A DNA stretch of 64,000 nt from an uncultured Clostridia bacterium (GTDB lineage: Bacteria > Bacillota > Clostridia > TANB77 > CAG-508): the NCBI GenBank assembly GCA_944392605.1, contig CALXXE010000010.1:1-64000 (forward strand), read 5' to 3'. The position numbers were made by a program, and so were the translations under genes. Under the pieces are notes generated by a model that saw nothing but the letters and a program-made list of their open reading frames with translations, was not told where the DNA came from and did not search any database. Of this stretch, positions 18,156 to 27,171 are shown piece by piece; positions within the stretch are counted from its first letter, which is position 1; each line of letters begins with the position of its first letter.

Positions 18156-18788
18156 TTATATATTACAAACTTCAACATTAATGTTTTCATTAACTAAAGA
18201 TTTAAATACTTCTTCATCTTCTTTAGTACCTACTATTAATCCATAATGTATAGGAACAGCAATTTTAGGCTTTATTTCATTTACTAAATTTGCTGCTTCT
18301 TCTGCTGTCATTGTATATGTTCCTCCTATTGGAACAAATGCCACATCACATTTCACTTTTTTATTTTCTTCTGTAATATCTGTATCTCCTGCAATATAAT
18401 AAGATACATTATCTATAGTTATTATATATCCAACCCAATTATTGGATTTTGGATGAAAGTTTTTATTTATGTTATATGATGGTATTGTTTTAAACTTAAT
18501 ATTATTTACTATATATTCTTCATTTGGTTTTACAACTAAAATGTCTCTTTCATCAAATCCTAACTCTGTGCTTCTATCATATAAGTCTTCTGGAACAACA
18601 ATTTTTGTTGTTTCTTTTTTTACCTTCAAGATATCTTCTTCTGAAAAATGGTCATAATGAGAATGTGTTACAAATATTACATCTGCATCATTGTAATTTT
18701 CATTTATTTTATAAGGGTCAAAATAAATAACTTGTCCTTTATCAAATTTAATCGAACTATGGCATAATACTTTAATACCTTCTAACAT
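18156..18788 (-). CDS. MBL-fold metallo-hydrolase (UlaG-like)
   Basis: A 210-residue metallo-beta-lactamase-fold protein. The metal motif is THSHYDHF (about residues 41-48, HxHxDH), with further ligands in GDTD (about 134-137) and PIHYG (about 180). It groups by appearance with UlaG/UPF0173-type hydrolases, usually metal-dependent hydrolases of unknown substrate. The ATG overlaps the end of the upstream HAD gene by 7 bp and its ribosome site (AAGGGGGAA) lies inside that gene, so the two are translationally coupled. Confidence 0.85.
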   Translation of the reverse strand: MLEGIKVLCHSSIKFDKGQVIYFDPYKINENYNDADVIFVTHSHYDHFSEEDILKVKKETTKIVVPEDLYDRSTELGFDERDILVVKPNEEYIVNNIKFKTIPSYNINKNFHPKSNNWVGYIITIDNVSYYIAGDTDITEENKKVKCDVAFVPIGGTYTMTAEEAANLVNEIKPKIAVPIHYGLIVGTKEDEEVFKSLVNENINVEVCNI

Positions 18789-19606
18789 ATAAATTCCCCC
18801 TTGTTTTTAATTAATTCTTCTAAAAATACAGCTACTCCATCTTTATTGTTGTCAAGCGTTTTATATTTTGCTTTAGATTTCACTTCATCATTTGCGTTTC
18901 CCATAACTACACTTAATCCTGTTTGTTCAAACATTGAAACATCATTATAATCATCACCAATCGAAATAGCATCTTTTACATCAATGTTTAATGCTTCACA
19001 CATCTTTTTTACTCCAAATCCTTTAGATGTTTTTTCATCTGCTATATCAAAATATGTATAAGATAGAGGGTTCTTATTTGGATCTGTTAAACTTTTTGAT
19101 TGATTTTTTATTCCTACATTTTCTATTTTTTCTACATAAGGTTTTAAATCTCTAATCTTTTCAAAACTACTATCATGTAATAGACATTGCATGACATCTG
19201 TTTTTTCCAAAAACTCTTCTATTTGTTCATTTAATAAATAATCAGTTTCATTATTTTTCTTCTTAGTACAGAATCTTCCCTTTTCTGTATTCATAATAAA
19301 ATTGACATTATTTTTTTTGGCTAATTCATATAATTTTAAACAAGCTTGTTTTTCCATTTTATTTTTAAACATACATTTATTTTCTTTATAGTTATATCCA
19401 TAAGCTCCATTAGAAGTAATTATAAACTCACTCGCAAAGCATTTTTCACTTACTTCTACTGTACTTCTAACAGGTCTTCCTGAGCATATAATAACTATTA
19501 TACCTGATTCTACAGCTCTTCTTACTGCTTCTTTTGTTCTTCTTGATATTTCTCCTAAATCATTTCTTAAGGTTCCATCTATATCTATAAAAACTACTTT
19601 GTACAA
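18782..19606 (-). CDS. HAD-superfamily hydrolase, Cof type
   Basis: A 274-residue phosphatase-type protein. HAD motif I is DIDGTLRND (about residue 7), motif II is in IICSGRP, and motif IV is GDDYNDVSM near residue 215. Cof-type HADs dephosphorylate sugar phosphates or flavin precursors; the substrate here is unknown. The start is TTG nine bases after GGAG. It precedes and overlaps the MBL gene, so the pair may act on one metabolite pathway. Confidence 0.85.
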   Translation of the reverse strand: MYKVVFIDIDGTLRNDLGEISRRTKEAVRRAVESGIIVIICSGRPVRSTVEVSEKCFASEFIITSNGAYGYNYKENKCMFKNKMEKQACLKLYELAKKNNVNFIMNTEKGRFCTKKKNNETDYLLNEQIEEFLEKTDVMQCLLHDSSFEKIRDLKPYVEKIENVGIKNQSKSLTDPNKNPLSYTYFDIADEKTSKGFGVKKMCEALNIDVKDAISIGDDYNDVSMFEQTGLSVVMGNANDEVKSKAKYKTLDNNKDGVAVFLEELIKNKGEFIC

Positions 19607-19628
19607 TTATCACATCTCCTTTTACTTA

Positions 19629-20252
19629 TTATTTGTTATTATTATTGTCTTTTATTTTTTTAATTAAATTTTTATTATATTCAAATCTTTCTTCTTTTCT
19701 CTTTAATTTTCTTTTTGAAATTCTTACCTCATAATAAGCAATTATTACTAAAAAAATCAAAAGAATAACTAACGTTACCCTACTTTTTAACATTTCTGTT
19801 ATTTTTCCTAGTTTAGGTAATCTAAATAAATATTTTCCTTCTATATCTTGGAACTTAACTGGTGTTCTATCTTCATTGCTATTATTATCTCCCTTTGTAA
19901 TATATACCTCTTCCCCATTTTGCTCTTCTATTCTAATAATTCTGTGTGTATTTATATAATCACCTGTTCTAAAAGATATAATATCTCCCACTTCTAAATT
20001 TTCTTTAGATGTATTTACAATAAAAATCACGTCATTTGTCATAATTGTAGGTTCCATGCTTTCTGATACTATGACAAAACTCTTTATTCCTAAGAAGCTT
20101 GGTAATTCATTGGAATTTATATAAGATTCTATTATTAAAGTTACATTAAATACAATAAAAAACAATATAATGATACAAATAACTGTACTAAGTATTTTAC
20201 CAAATTTATATAAATGCTTACTTGACTTATCAAAATCACTAAGTTTGTACAC
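19629..20252 (-). CDS. Signal peptidase I, SipW/ER type
   Basis: A 207-residue membrane protease. A first span lies at about 20-41 and a second near 155-175. The catalytic serine is Ser65 in SESMEPT and a histidine replaces the usual lysine (His103 in THRIIRI), as in SipW and the eukaryotic/archaeal S26B group. The domain KGDNNSNEDRTPV is also typical. It removes signal peptides from selected exported proteins; in Bacillus SipW acts on biofilm matrix proteins, but no TasA-like gene is here. The start is GTG after AAGGAGAAAAAA. Confidence 0.9.
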   Translation of the reverse strand: MYKLSDFDKSSKHLYKFGKILSTVICIIILFFIVFNVTLIIESYINSNELPSFLGIKSFVIVSESMEPTIMTNDVIFIVNTSKENLEVGDIISFRTGDYINTHRIIRIEEQNGEEVYITKGDNNSNEDRTPVKFQDIEGKYLFRLPKLGKITEMLKSRVTLVILLIFLVIIAYYEVRISKRKLKRKEERFEYNKNLIKKIKDNNNNK

Positions 20253-20409
20253 TTTTTTCTCCTTTTCTTATGTAGCTTAACTATAATAAATATATCATAT
20301 GATAAAAAGGTTTTCAATATGTAATAGAAATGTAATATTATTTTTATTTACTTATAAGCATTTTATAAGTTATAATATTTTTAATTAAAATTTTATTTAG
20401 GAGAATGAA

Positions 20410-20841
20410 ATGGATAACGATACTTTAATTGTTTCTGAAAAAGACCAAAAAGCATATTTGCCATATAAATATGATGATATAGAAAAATTCTATCAAGATA
20501 ATAAAGATAAATATATATCTGTACAAGATGTTATTAATAAAGACTATATTGTACCTTTAAATCGATTTAAACATGCTGTAAGTTCTAGATTTATAGAAAC
20601 TATAAATTTAGTATTACATAAAGAAAAAAAATCTATTTTGAAAGCTTTAGACTTAGCTTTTGAGCTTATGTTTCAATATAACTTAAATCCAATTATAATC
20701 GCTGCTTGTAGAAGCTTAGAAGAGCTTGATATTTACATAGATTGTCTAGAAGAAGATGAATTATTTGATTTTAGATGTTTTAAAATAAAATTTGAAGTAA
20801 CCCCTAAAATTTACACACAGAAAAAGCCTAAATTCGCTTAG
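20410..20841 (+). CDS. Hypothetical small protein, possibly structural or regulatory
   Basis: A 143-residue soluble protein with no family I recognise. It is predicted mostly helical in the middle (about 45-115) with a charged N-terminus and a conserved-looking block LYNLNPIIIAACRSLEE-like at residues 87-104. AGGAG precedes the ATG. Its last codons form one arm of a terminator hairpin shared with the convergent MFS gene, with which it overlaps by 4 bp at the stop codons. Strand, ribosome site and composition support a real gene. Confidence 0.6.
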   Translation: MDNDTLIVSEKDQKAYLPYKYDDIEKFYQDNKDKYISVQDVINKDYIVPLNRFKHAVSSRFIETINLVLHKEKKSILKALDLAFELMFQYNLNPIIIAACRSLEELDIYIDCLEEDELFDFRCFKIKFEVTPKIYTQKKPKFA

Positions 20842-20850
20842 GCTTGTTTA
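20824..20850. terminator. Terminator hairpin inside two overlapping gene ends
   Basis: AAGCCTAA (20824-20831) pairs with TTAGGCTT (20838-20845) around a 6-base loop, with A-run on the left and T-run on the right. Stop codons of both convergent genes (TAG at 20839-20841, minus TAA at 20838-20840) lie within the right arm, so termination would protect both transcripts. Confidence 0.75.
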
Positions 20851-22151
20851 TTTGTTTTATCTGGTCTATATAAACTATATTTTAAGTCTTCTTTACTATA
20901 TTGTGAAGGTTTTAATCCAACTCTATCTCTCATATAATCTACTAATAACACTGCCACAATAGTTGTAAGGCAACCAATTATTATAAATGTATTTGCTGTT
21001 GTTGTTATCTCTAAAAGTAAAGCACATATAAGAGAAATCAATGCTGTTACTAGATTTGATGATAAATTTCTTAAAGCTGTTAATTTTGGTCTTATTCTTC
21101 TATTTGTGAAATTATTTAAATAACGCGCTAATAATGCTCTATATGGTCCTTTTGCTGCATATTGTATTAAGAATAATAATACTACTAATATTAATGATGA
21201 TTTAGACAAAGGATCTTTTCCAATAAATCCAATTAGTATACAAGAAACTGTAGTTGGCAATGTTAATACTGCTATTGTTTTATTTCTAAATATTCTATGT
21301 ACCTGTTCACTATATCTTGCTGTTATAGCCGCTGAAAATTGTAAGATTGCAAATATAATTCCAAAATATGCTTCAGGAACTCGCATTTCACTAAGCATAC
21401 TACTTCTTAAATTCACAATCCCCATAACTAGTCCTAAAAATAATGCGTTTGATAATAACAATAATCTTACTCTACTAGACTTTACAGAAAATTTCATTGA
21501 TTCTTTTATTTGTCCTATGTATTCTTTTAAAGAAACGGGTTTTACTTTATCCTCAACAATTGCCGTATGTCTAAATCTAAATGAAATAATTGTAGATGCT
21601 ACACAACATAGAAAGCATAATACCATTGGAATATATCCATTTATTGCAAATGTAAATCCCGCAATCACAGATGATATTGCATCAAATATATAAAAATATG
21701 ATGATGATTTTCCATCTATTGTTGCAAACACTCTTCCCCTTTTCTTACTTGCAGGAAGTGAATCATATAATATATTTGATTCGCATAATCCTTTTATTGA
21801 ATATCCTAAAGCATATATAAATTGTATCAATAATAATTCATAATAGTTTTGCATAAATATCATTGCCAGAATACTTGCACTATATAATACATTTCCTATT
21901 ATTAAACAATTTTTCTTTCCAATTCTATCTACTAAGCTTGTTATTGGCAATTGCCAAAATGTATTTGCTAAAGTATAAAATGCATCCGCAAATAATACTT
22001 GTGATGCCGAAAAGCCTTTTACTTGTGTTAGAAATAAAAATATAATTGGAAAGTAGAATAATAAATCCCAAGAAACTGTTTTATATATAGGAAATATTCT
22101 AACATTTTTCTTCTTGTGCCTAATCATTTTTCTTTCTTTTGTTTCTTTCAT
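20838..22151 (-). CDS. Major facilitator superfamily transporter
   Basis: A 437-residue protein with about 12 membrane spans. The loop between spans 2 and 3 has DRIGKKNCLIIG, the MFS signature G-x-x-x-D-R-x-G-R/K-R/K in slightly changed form. The central loop (about residues 195-220) is charged. The substrate is unknown; an efflux role is a guess. AAAGGAGAATGTA precedes the ATG. Divergent from the sortase gene (22245) and convergent with the hypothetical gene at 20410. Confidence 0.8.
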   Translation of the reverse strand: MKETKERKMIRHKKKNVRIFPIYKTVSWDLLFYFPIIFLFLTQVKGFSASQVLFADAFYTLANTFWQLPITSLVDRIGKKNCLIIGNVLYSASILAMIFMQNYYELLLIQFIYALGYSIKGLCESNILYDSLPASKKRGRVFATIDGKSSSYFYIFDAISSVIAGFTFAINGYIPMVLCFLCCVASTIISFRFRHTAIVEDKVKPVSLKEYIGQIKESMKFSVKSSRVRLLLLSNALFLGLVMGIVNLRSSMLSEMRVPEAYFGIIFAILQFSAAITARYSEQVHRIFRNKTIAVLTLPTTVSCILIGFIGKDPLSKSSLILVVLLFLIQYAAKGPYRALLARYLNNFTNRRIRPKLTALRNLSSNLVTALISLICALLLEITTTANTFIIIGCLTTIVAVLLVDYMRDRVGLKPSQYSKEDLKYSLYRPDKTNKQA

Positions 22152-22244
22152 TACATTCTCCTTTACCTAAGCTATGATAACAAAAATCTAAAATTTTGAC
22201 AAGTTTTTTATAATATTTTTTAAATTTTAAGATAAAATAAAATT

Positions 22245-22919
22245 ATGAACCAGATATTAAGTACAAATTTAAATAATGATAATGATGAATTAAATAACAA
22301 CTTAGATAATATAGATAATACCAAAAACTCAAATAAAATGTCAATCAAAAAAGTTTTTAAAATACAATTTACTATATCTATAATAATTATTATTTCCACT
22401 ATTTCTTTTTCTACTTATTATATTTATTCTCTTAGGAATAAAGAAAAGATTTCAGAGAATTTGATTGGTAATTATAATATTTATAAACTTTATAATAATG
22501 TAGAAAAAGAAGATGAAACTACTCAAAATAATCTTTTTGGTATTATCGAAATTCCTAAAATCAATCTATATTACCCTGTTTTCTCTACTTTAACAGAAGA
22601 AAACTTAAAAGTTTCTCCTTGTAAGTTTTATGGTGATTCTTTAGAAGATGCTGGTAATGTCTGTATTGCAGGTCACAACTACAATAATGATATGTTTTTT
22701 AGTAAAATAAATCTTCTTGAACAAAATGATGAAATTTTTATTTATAATAATATAGGTGTTAAATACACATATTTAGTTACAGAAAATTATGAAGTTAAAG
22801 AAGATGATTTATCTCCTATTATTAACTATAACCAAAATGAGAAAAACTTAACATTGATTACATGTAATAATTTAAACAATAACAGATTTGTTATAAAAGC
22901 AAAACAAAAGACTTTTTAG
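22245..22919 (+). CDS. Sortase (likely class B/D-like)
   Basis: A 224-residue cysteine transpeptidase anchored by an N-terminal span (about 40-62) after an Asn-rich cytoplasmic tail. Catalytic residues are His144 in AGHNYNND, Cys207 in LTLITCNN and Arg about 215 in NNNRFVIK. It joins proteins with an LPxTG-type signal to the peptidoglycan. The next gene, convergent on the minus strand, encodes a secreted protein ending in LPSTG, the only candidate substrate in the window. The start lacks a strong ribosome site. Confidence 0.88.
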   Translation: MNQILSTNLNNDNDELNNNLDNIDNTKNSNKMSIKKVFKIQFTISIIIIISTISFSTYYIYSLRNKEKISENLIGNYNIYKLYNNVEKEDETTQNNLFGIIEIPKINLYYPVFSTLTEENLKVSPCKFYGDSLEDAGNVCIAGHNYNNDMFFSKINLLEQNDEIFIYNNIGVKYTYLVTENYEVKEDDLSPIINYNQNEKNLTLITCNNLNNNRFVIKAKQKTF

Positions 22920-22936
22920 ATTTTCTAAAAAGTCTT
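22907..22936. terminator. Terminator after the sortase gene
   Basis: AAAGACTTTTTAG (22907-22919) pairs with CTAAAAAGTCTTT (22924-22936). The hairpin includes the sortase stop codon (TAG 22917-22919). Confidence 0.7.
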
Positions 22937-22981
22937 TACTAATATATTTTAATATATTTCATTTATATATAAATTCATTAA

Positions 22982-23374
22982 CTAAATATTTCTATAATCT
23001 TTAATTTTCTTATAAGCATATACAGCTGATATACCAAATACAACTACTAAAGCAGCTATTGGAAGGGAATCACCTATACCTGTGCTAGGCAAATTTGTAT
23101 TATTATAAATACTTGAATTTCTAGTATTAGTTTTATTATTTGCTCTATTTGTATTTGTGTTTGTATTTGTTGCATTTGAATTTGATGTATTTGTGTTTGT
23201 ATTAGTACCAGATGTATTTGTATTTGTACCTGAAGTATTATTTGCTGCAGTATTATTATTTAATTGATTTGTCATATCAATAAAATCTGCTGCATTAACT
23301 GATGTAGTTATAAATATTACCATTACACTTAAAACTAAAATTGAAAATACTTTTAATAAATTTGTTTTCTTCAT
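22982..23374 (-). CDS. Secreted LPSTG cell-wall-anchored protein, Asn/Thr-rich
   Basis: A 130-residue surface protein. The start at 23374 follows GAGGAGAAATCAAT; an upstream in-frame start has no ribosome site. A signal peptide (about 1-27, ending NAA) is followed by a short Asn/Thr repeat region (NTNTN, SGTNTNTSGT) and the sorting signal LPSTG (95-99), a hydrophobic stretch and a KKIKDYRN tail. It has no catalytic domain and may be a short stalk or filler protein on the wall. It lies next to, and convergent with, the sortase gene. Confidence 0.85.
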   Translation of the reverse strand: MKKTNLLKVFSILVLSVMVIFITTSVNAADFIDMTNQLNNNTAANNTSGTNTNTSGTNTNTNTSNSNATNTNTNTNRANNKTNTRNSSIYNNTNLPSTGIGDSLPIAALVVVFGISAVYAYKKIKDYRNI

Positions 23375-23590
23375 ATTGATTTCTCCTCTACTTTTAGATT
23401 TTTTATTATTATTTATACAATCACTAATTATTATACCATTTTTAAAAATATAATTCAAGTAATTGCAATAAAATAACAAAATAAAGTTTTCTCTTCCGTT
23501 CTTCGATTATTATTTTATACTTAAATATATATTTCGTCAATAGCTTTTTATATATTTTTTTTTACATTTATATTACAAAGCCATTACAAA

Positions 23591-24682
23591 TTAGACATTA
23601 AATTTGAACAATACAATATCTCCATCTTGCATAACATATTCTTTTCCTTCTTGTCTAACCAATCCTTTTTCTTTAGCTGTAACCATACTTCCAGAATTCA
23701 TTAAATCATCAAATGAAACAACTTCTGCTTTTATAAATCCTCTTTCTATATCAGAGTGAATCTTCCCAGCTGCTTGTGGAGCTTTAGTTCCTTTCTTTAT
23801 TGTCCAGGCTCTTACTTCAGGTTCTCCCGCTGTTAAGAAAGACATTAATCCTAATAAATCATAAGACCTCTTAATAACTTTATCTAAACCTGATTCTTCT
23901 AATCCTAAAGCTTCTAGCATTTCATTTTTATCACTATCATCTAATCCAGATAATTCTTCTTCTATTTTAACACATAAAGGAATAACCTCTGCATTTTCTT
24001 TTGAAGCATATTCTTTGACTTTTAAAACCATTTCATCATTTTCTGCATTTTCTATTTGTTCTTCTGAAATGTTTGCAATATAAAGAATTGGTTTAGTAGT
24101 TAATAAAAACATATCTTTAACTAGTTTTTCTTCATCTTCATTAAAACTTAGAGCTCTTGCTGAAATTCCGTTTTCTAGATTTTCTTTTATTTTCTCTAAT
24201 AAATCAACTTCTTCTTGATAACTTTTACTAGCTTTCAAATTCTTTTTAGCTTTATCTAATCTTTTATTTACAGTTTCTATATCTGCAAAGATTAATTCTA
24301 AATTAATAGTTTCAATATCACGTACTGGATCTATACTTCCATCTACATGAACAATATTACTATCATTAAAACATCTAACAACTTCACAAATAGCATCTGT
24401 CTCACGTATATGTGATAAGAATTTGTTACCAAGTCCTTCTCCTTTACTTGCCCCCTTAACTAAACCTGCGATATCTACAAATTCGATTACAGCATGTGTA
24501 ACTTTTTCAGGATTATACATTTTAGCTAGGCTATCTAGTCTTTCATCTGGAACAGGAACAACTCCAACATTTGGCTCTATTGTGCAAAATGGATAATTTG
24601 CACATTCTGCTCCAGCTTTAGTAATACTATTAAACAATGTACTCTTTCCTACATTTGGAAGACCTACAATTCCTAATTTCAT
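23591..24682 (-). CDS. ychF: Redox-regulated ATPase YchF (Obg-family)
   Basis: A 363-residue P-loop protein of universal distribution. G1 is GLPNVGKST (residues 6-14), a switch-type DIAGLVKGAS follows (about 71), and the C-terminal TGS domain ends MQDGDIVLFKFNV. YchF prefers ATP over GTP and binds ribosomes. Length is normal. GGAGAGATAAAA precedes the ATG. It lies just downstream of thrS on the same strand with a 48-bp gap. Confidence 0.97.
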   Translation of the reverse strand: MKLGIVGLPNVGKSTLFNSITKAGAECANYPFCTIEPNVGVVPVPDERLDSLAKMYNPEKVTHAVIEFVDIAGLVKGASKGEGLGNKFLSHIRETDAICEVVRCFNDSNIVHVDGSIDPVRDIETINLELIFADIETVNKRLDKAKKNLKASKSYQEEVDLLEKIKENLENGISARALSFNEDEEKLVKDMFLLTTKPILYIANISEEQIENAENDEMVLKVKEYASKENAEVIPLCVKIEEELSGLDDSDKNEMLEALGLEESGLDKVIKRSYDLLGLMSFLTAGEPEVRAWTIKKGTKAPQAAGKIHSDIERGFIKAEVVSFDDLMNSGSMVTAKEKGLVRQEGKEYVMQDGDIVLFKFNV

Positions 24683-24730
24683 TTTTATCTCTCCTATTTC
24701 TCTTAGTATTATAGTTTTATTTATTTTTCA

Positions 24731-26665
24731 TTATTTTTTATTTTTAATTTCTTCTAAAAGTTTATTTTTAAACTCTTCTACAGTCATAGTTCCTATATCT
24801 CCATCTTTTCTAGAACGAATAGAAACAAGATTTCCTTCAACTTCTTTTTGACCTATAATTAACATATAAGGTATCTTATGCATTTGTGCTTCGCGTATCT
24901 TATAACCTGTTTTTTCATTTCTATCGTCTACTTCTACTCTTATACCAGCTTTAACAAGTTCATCTTTCAATTCATGACAATAATTATGCTGATTATCTGT
25001 TATTGGTAAAATTCTAACTTGTGTTGGTGCAAGCCATAGTGGTAAATTTCCTTTTGTTTCTTCTAATAAGAATGATATAAATCTATCAGAAGAACCAAGT
25101 ATTGCTCTATGAATAACAACTGGTCTGTGTGCCTTTCCATCTTCTCCTATATACTCTAATTCAAATCTTTCAGGAAGAGCGAAATCTAATTGACAAGTTG
25201 GTATTGTTACATCATGATTTAGGGCTGTTCTTATTTGTATATCAATCTTAGGTCCATAGAATGCTGCTTCTCCTTCTGCTTCATAGAATTCTATGCCTAA
25301 TTCTGTTAAAATTTGTCTTAATTGGCTTTCTGCTGTTTCCCACATCTCGTCATTATCAATATATTTTTCTTTATTACTCTTATCTCTTAATGATAATCTA
25401 TATTTAAAGCTTGAAGCTGGGAAACCAAAATCTTTTTGATAAACTTCTTTAATTAAATTTAATATTTTTCCAACTTCATCTTTTATTTGGTCTGGTCTTA
25501 CAAAAAGGTGTGCATCATTTTGACACATTTCACGCACTCTTTCTAATCCACAAACACTTCCACTTGCTTCATATCTAAAATCATGTGCAAGTTCACCAAT
25601 TCTAATAGGTAAATCACGATATGAACGCATTTTACTCTTATAAATTAACATATGATGAGGACAGTTCATTGGTCTTAAAACCATTTCTTCATTATCCATT
25701 TTCATTGCTGGAAACATATCGTCTTTATAATGGTCCCAATGTCCACTTACTTTATATAATTCAACATTTGCAAGTGATGGAGTATATACATGTTCATAAC
25801 CTAAAGCTAATTCTTTATCTTGAATATACCTTTCTAAAATTCTTCTTATTGTTGCTCCATTTGGTAAATACATTGGAAGACCTGCTCCAACTAATTTATG
25901 AGTCATAAATATTTCTAGGTCTTTACCTATTTTTCTATGGTCTCTTTGTTTTGCTTCTTCTAAGAATTGTAGATATTCTTCAAGTTGACTTGCTTTAGGA
26001 AATGAAATTGCATAAATTCTTTGAAGCATCTTATTTTTTTCATCTCCTCTCCAGTATGCACCTGAAGAAGATAATATTTTTATAGATTTAACTTTTCCTG
26101 TGCTTACTAAATGAGGTCCAGCACAAAGGTCAGTAAAATCTCCTTGTTTATAAAAACTAATTTCTTCACCTTCTGGTAAATCTTCAATTAATTCTACCTT
26201 ATATGGTTCATCTTTCATTAATTCTAAAGCTTCTTTTTTAGGTAAAGAAAATTTTTCAATTTCTAAATTCTCTTTTATAATTTTTTTCATTTCTTGTTCA
26301 ATATTTGCTTTATCCTCGTCTGTAAATGGTTTTTCTACATCAAAATCATAATAGAAACCATTCTCAATTGCAGGTCCAATTGCAAGTTTAGCATCTGGAA
26401 ATAATCTTTTTACAGCTTGTGCCATTATATGAGAAGTTGTATGCCAATAAGCTTTCTTTCCTTCTAAATCATCATCTGAAAATGTATGAATTACTAAAGA
26501 ACAGTCTTCATTTAGCTCATATCTTAAATCTTTAATTTCACCATTTACTTCTCCGCAGGTCATGTTTCTTGCTAAACCTTCACTAATTTTTTTTGCAACA
26601 TCTAAAATTGTGCTTCCTTTTTCGACCTCTAAAATAGATCCGTCTTTTAAAGTAACTTTAATCAT
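24731..26665 (-). CDS. thrS: Threonine--tRNA ligase
   Basis: A 644-residue class II synthetase of normal length. Domains in order are TGS (1-62), editing domain with HTTSHIMAQA near residue 75, catalytic core with MVLRPMNCPHHM (zinc and ATP site, near 330), and an anticodon-binding domain from about 535. It charges tRNA-Thr and removes mis-charged serine. GGAGGTTTTTTGT precedes the ATG. A T-box lies upstream and a tRNA-Thr gene diverges from the same promoter region. Confidence 0.98.
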   Translation of the reverse strand: MIKVTLKDGSILEVEKGSTILDVAKKISEGLARNMTCGEVNGEIKDLRYELNEDCSLVIHTFSDDDLEGKKAYWHTTSHIMAQAVKRLFPDAKLAIGPAIENGFYYDFDVEKPFTDEDKANIEQEMKKIIKENLEIEKFSLPKKEALELMKDEPYKVELIEDLPEGEEISFYKQGDFTDLCAGPHLVSTGKVKSIKILSSSGAYWRGDEKNKMLQRIYAISFPKASQLEEYLQFLEEAKQRDHRKIGKDLEIFMTHKLVGAGLPMYLPNGATIRRILERYIQDKELALGYEHVYTPSLANVELYKVSGHWDHYKDDMFPAMKMDNEEMVLRPMNCPHHMLIYKSKMRSYRDLPIRIGELAHDFRYEASGSVCGLERVREMCQNDAHLFVRPDQIKDEVGKILNLIKEVYQKDFGFPASSFKYRLSLRDKSNKEKYIDNDEMWETAESQLRQILTELGIEFYEAEGEAAFYGPKIDIQIRTALNHDVTIPTCQLDFALPERFELEYIGEDGKAHRPVVIHRAILGSSDRFISFLLEETKGNLPLWLAPTQVRILPITDNQHNYCHELKDELVKAGIRVEVDDRNEKTGYKIREAQMHKIPYMLIIGQKEVEGNLVSIRSRKDGDIGTMTVEEFKNKLLEEIKNKK

Positions 26666-26723
26666 ACAAAAACCTCCTTATGTCCATTAAGAGTGTTTCA
26701 AATGTTTAATCTTTTATTCCATC

Positions 26724-26951
26724 AAAAAACTCCCATGGACTTTTAATTCCATAGGAGTGCAAATTACACGGTTCCATCCTATTTTTTACTTAATTTCAAG
26801 ATTATAACGTATCTTAACCGTCTAGCTTATTCACTAGAAACATGAAGAGTTAGTTTTCAAATAGGTTTGCTTAAATTAGTTTTCAGCCTTTGACTAATTC
26901 TCTCTTAAAGTAACCTCTATTTTACTCGTCTCTTACTTGTTTTTACCTTAT
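26724..26951 (-). promoter_or_regulatory. T-box riboswitch leader of thrS
   Basis: On the minus strand the leader has AGGATGGAACCGTG (26767-26780), the T-box that senses the tRNA acceptor end, followed by a terminator CTCCTATGGA/TCCATGGGAG (26748-26757, 26730-26739) and a T-run. The stem I region near 26835-26945 contains AGAGAGAATTAGTC and GAAAACTAACTC, where ACT is the probable specifier for threonine. Uncharged tRNA-Thr would allow read-through into thrS. Confidence 0.9.
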
Positions 26952-26957
26952 GTTAAT

Positions 26958-26986
26958 AGTTTAATATCTTTTTTATAAAAAGTCAA
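26958..26986 (-). promoter_or_regulatory. Promoter of the thrS leader
   Basis: TTGACT (26981-26986) and TAAACT (26958-26963) on the minus strand, 17-bp spacer. The start would lie near 26951, just before the T-box leader. Confidence 0.5.
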
Positions 26987-26993
26987 GATTTTC

Positions 26994-27022
26994 TTTACTT
27001 TTTTTCCATATTATTATATAAT
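26994..27022 (+). promoter_or_regulatory. Promoter of tRNA-Thr
   Basis: TTTACT (26994-26999) and TATAAT (27017-27022) on the plus strand, 17-bp spacer, just before the tRNA. Its -35 is only 7 bp from the divergent thrS -35. Confidence 0.6.
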
Positions 27023-27032
27023 TTCTTTACGT

Positions 27033-27108
27033 GCTTCCATAGCTCAGTAGGTAGAGTGCTACCTTGGTAAGGTAGAGGTCACGGGTTCGATTCCCGTTGG
27101 AAGCCCCA
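27033..27108 (+). tRNA. trnT: tRNA-Thr (GGT anticodon)
   Basis: Full cloverleaf: acceptor GCTTCCA/TGGAAGC, D-loop AGCTCAGTAGGTAGAGT, anticodon stem CTACC/GGTAG with loop TTGGTAA giving anticodon GGT, T-arm GGGTTCGATTCCC. The CCA end is encoded. GGU reads ACC and ACU, the latter the probable T-box specifier of the divergent thrS. Confidence 0.97.
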
Positions 27109-27110
27109 AA

Positions 27111-27138
27111 AAGATGGTTACTCAAACCATCTTTTATT
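27111..27138 (+). terminator. Terminator after tRNA-Thr
   Basis: AAGATGGTT pairs with AACCATCTT (27111-27133), followed by TTTATTATT. It ends the tRNA transcript and may also serve the minus-strand gene at 27172. Confidence 0.75.
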
Positions 27139-27171
27139 ATCTATTATTTTATATTTTTACCATTTACATCA

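Noticed and set aside
22982..23374. Short repeats resembling a CRISPR or tandem array
   Set aside because: They are codon-level Asn/Thr repeats within an open frame, without spacers of even size.
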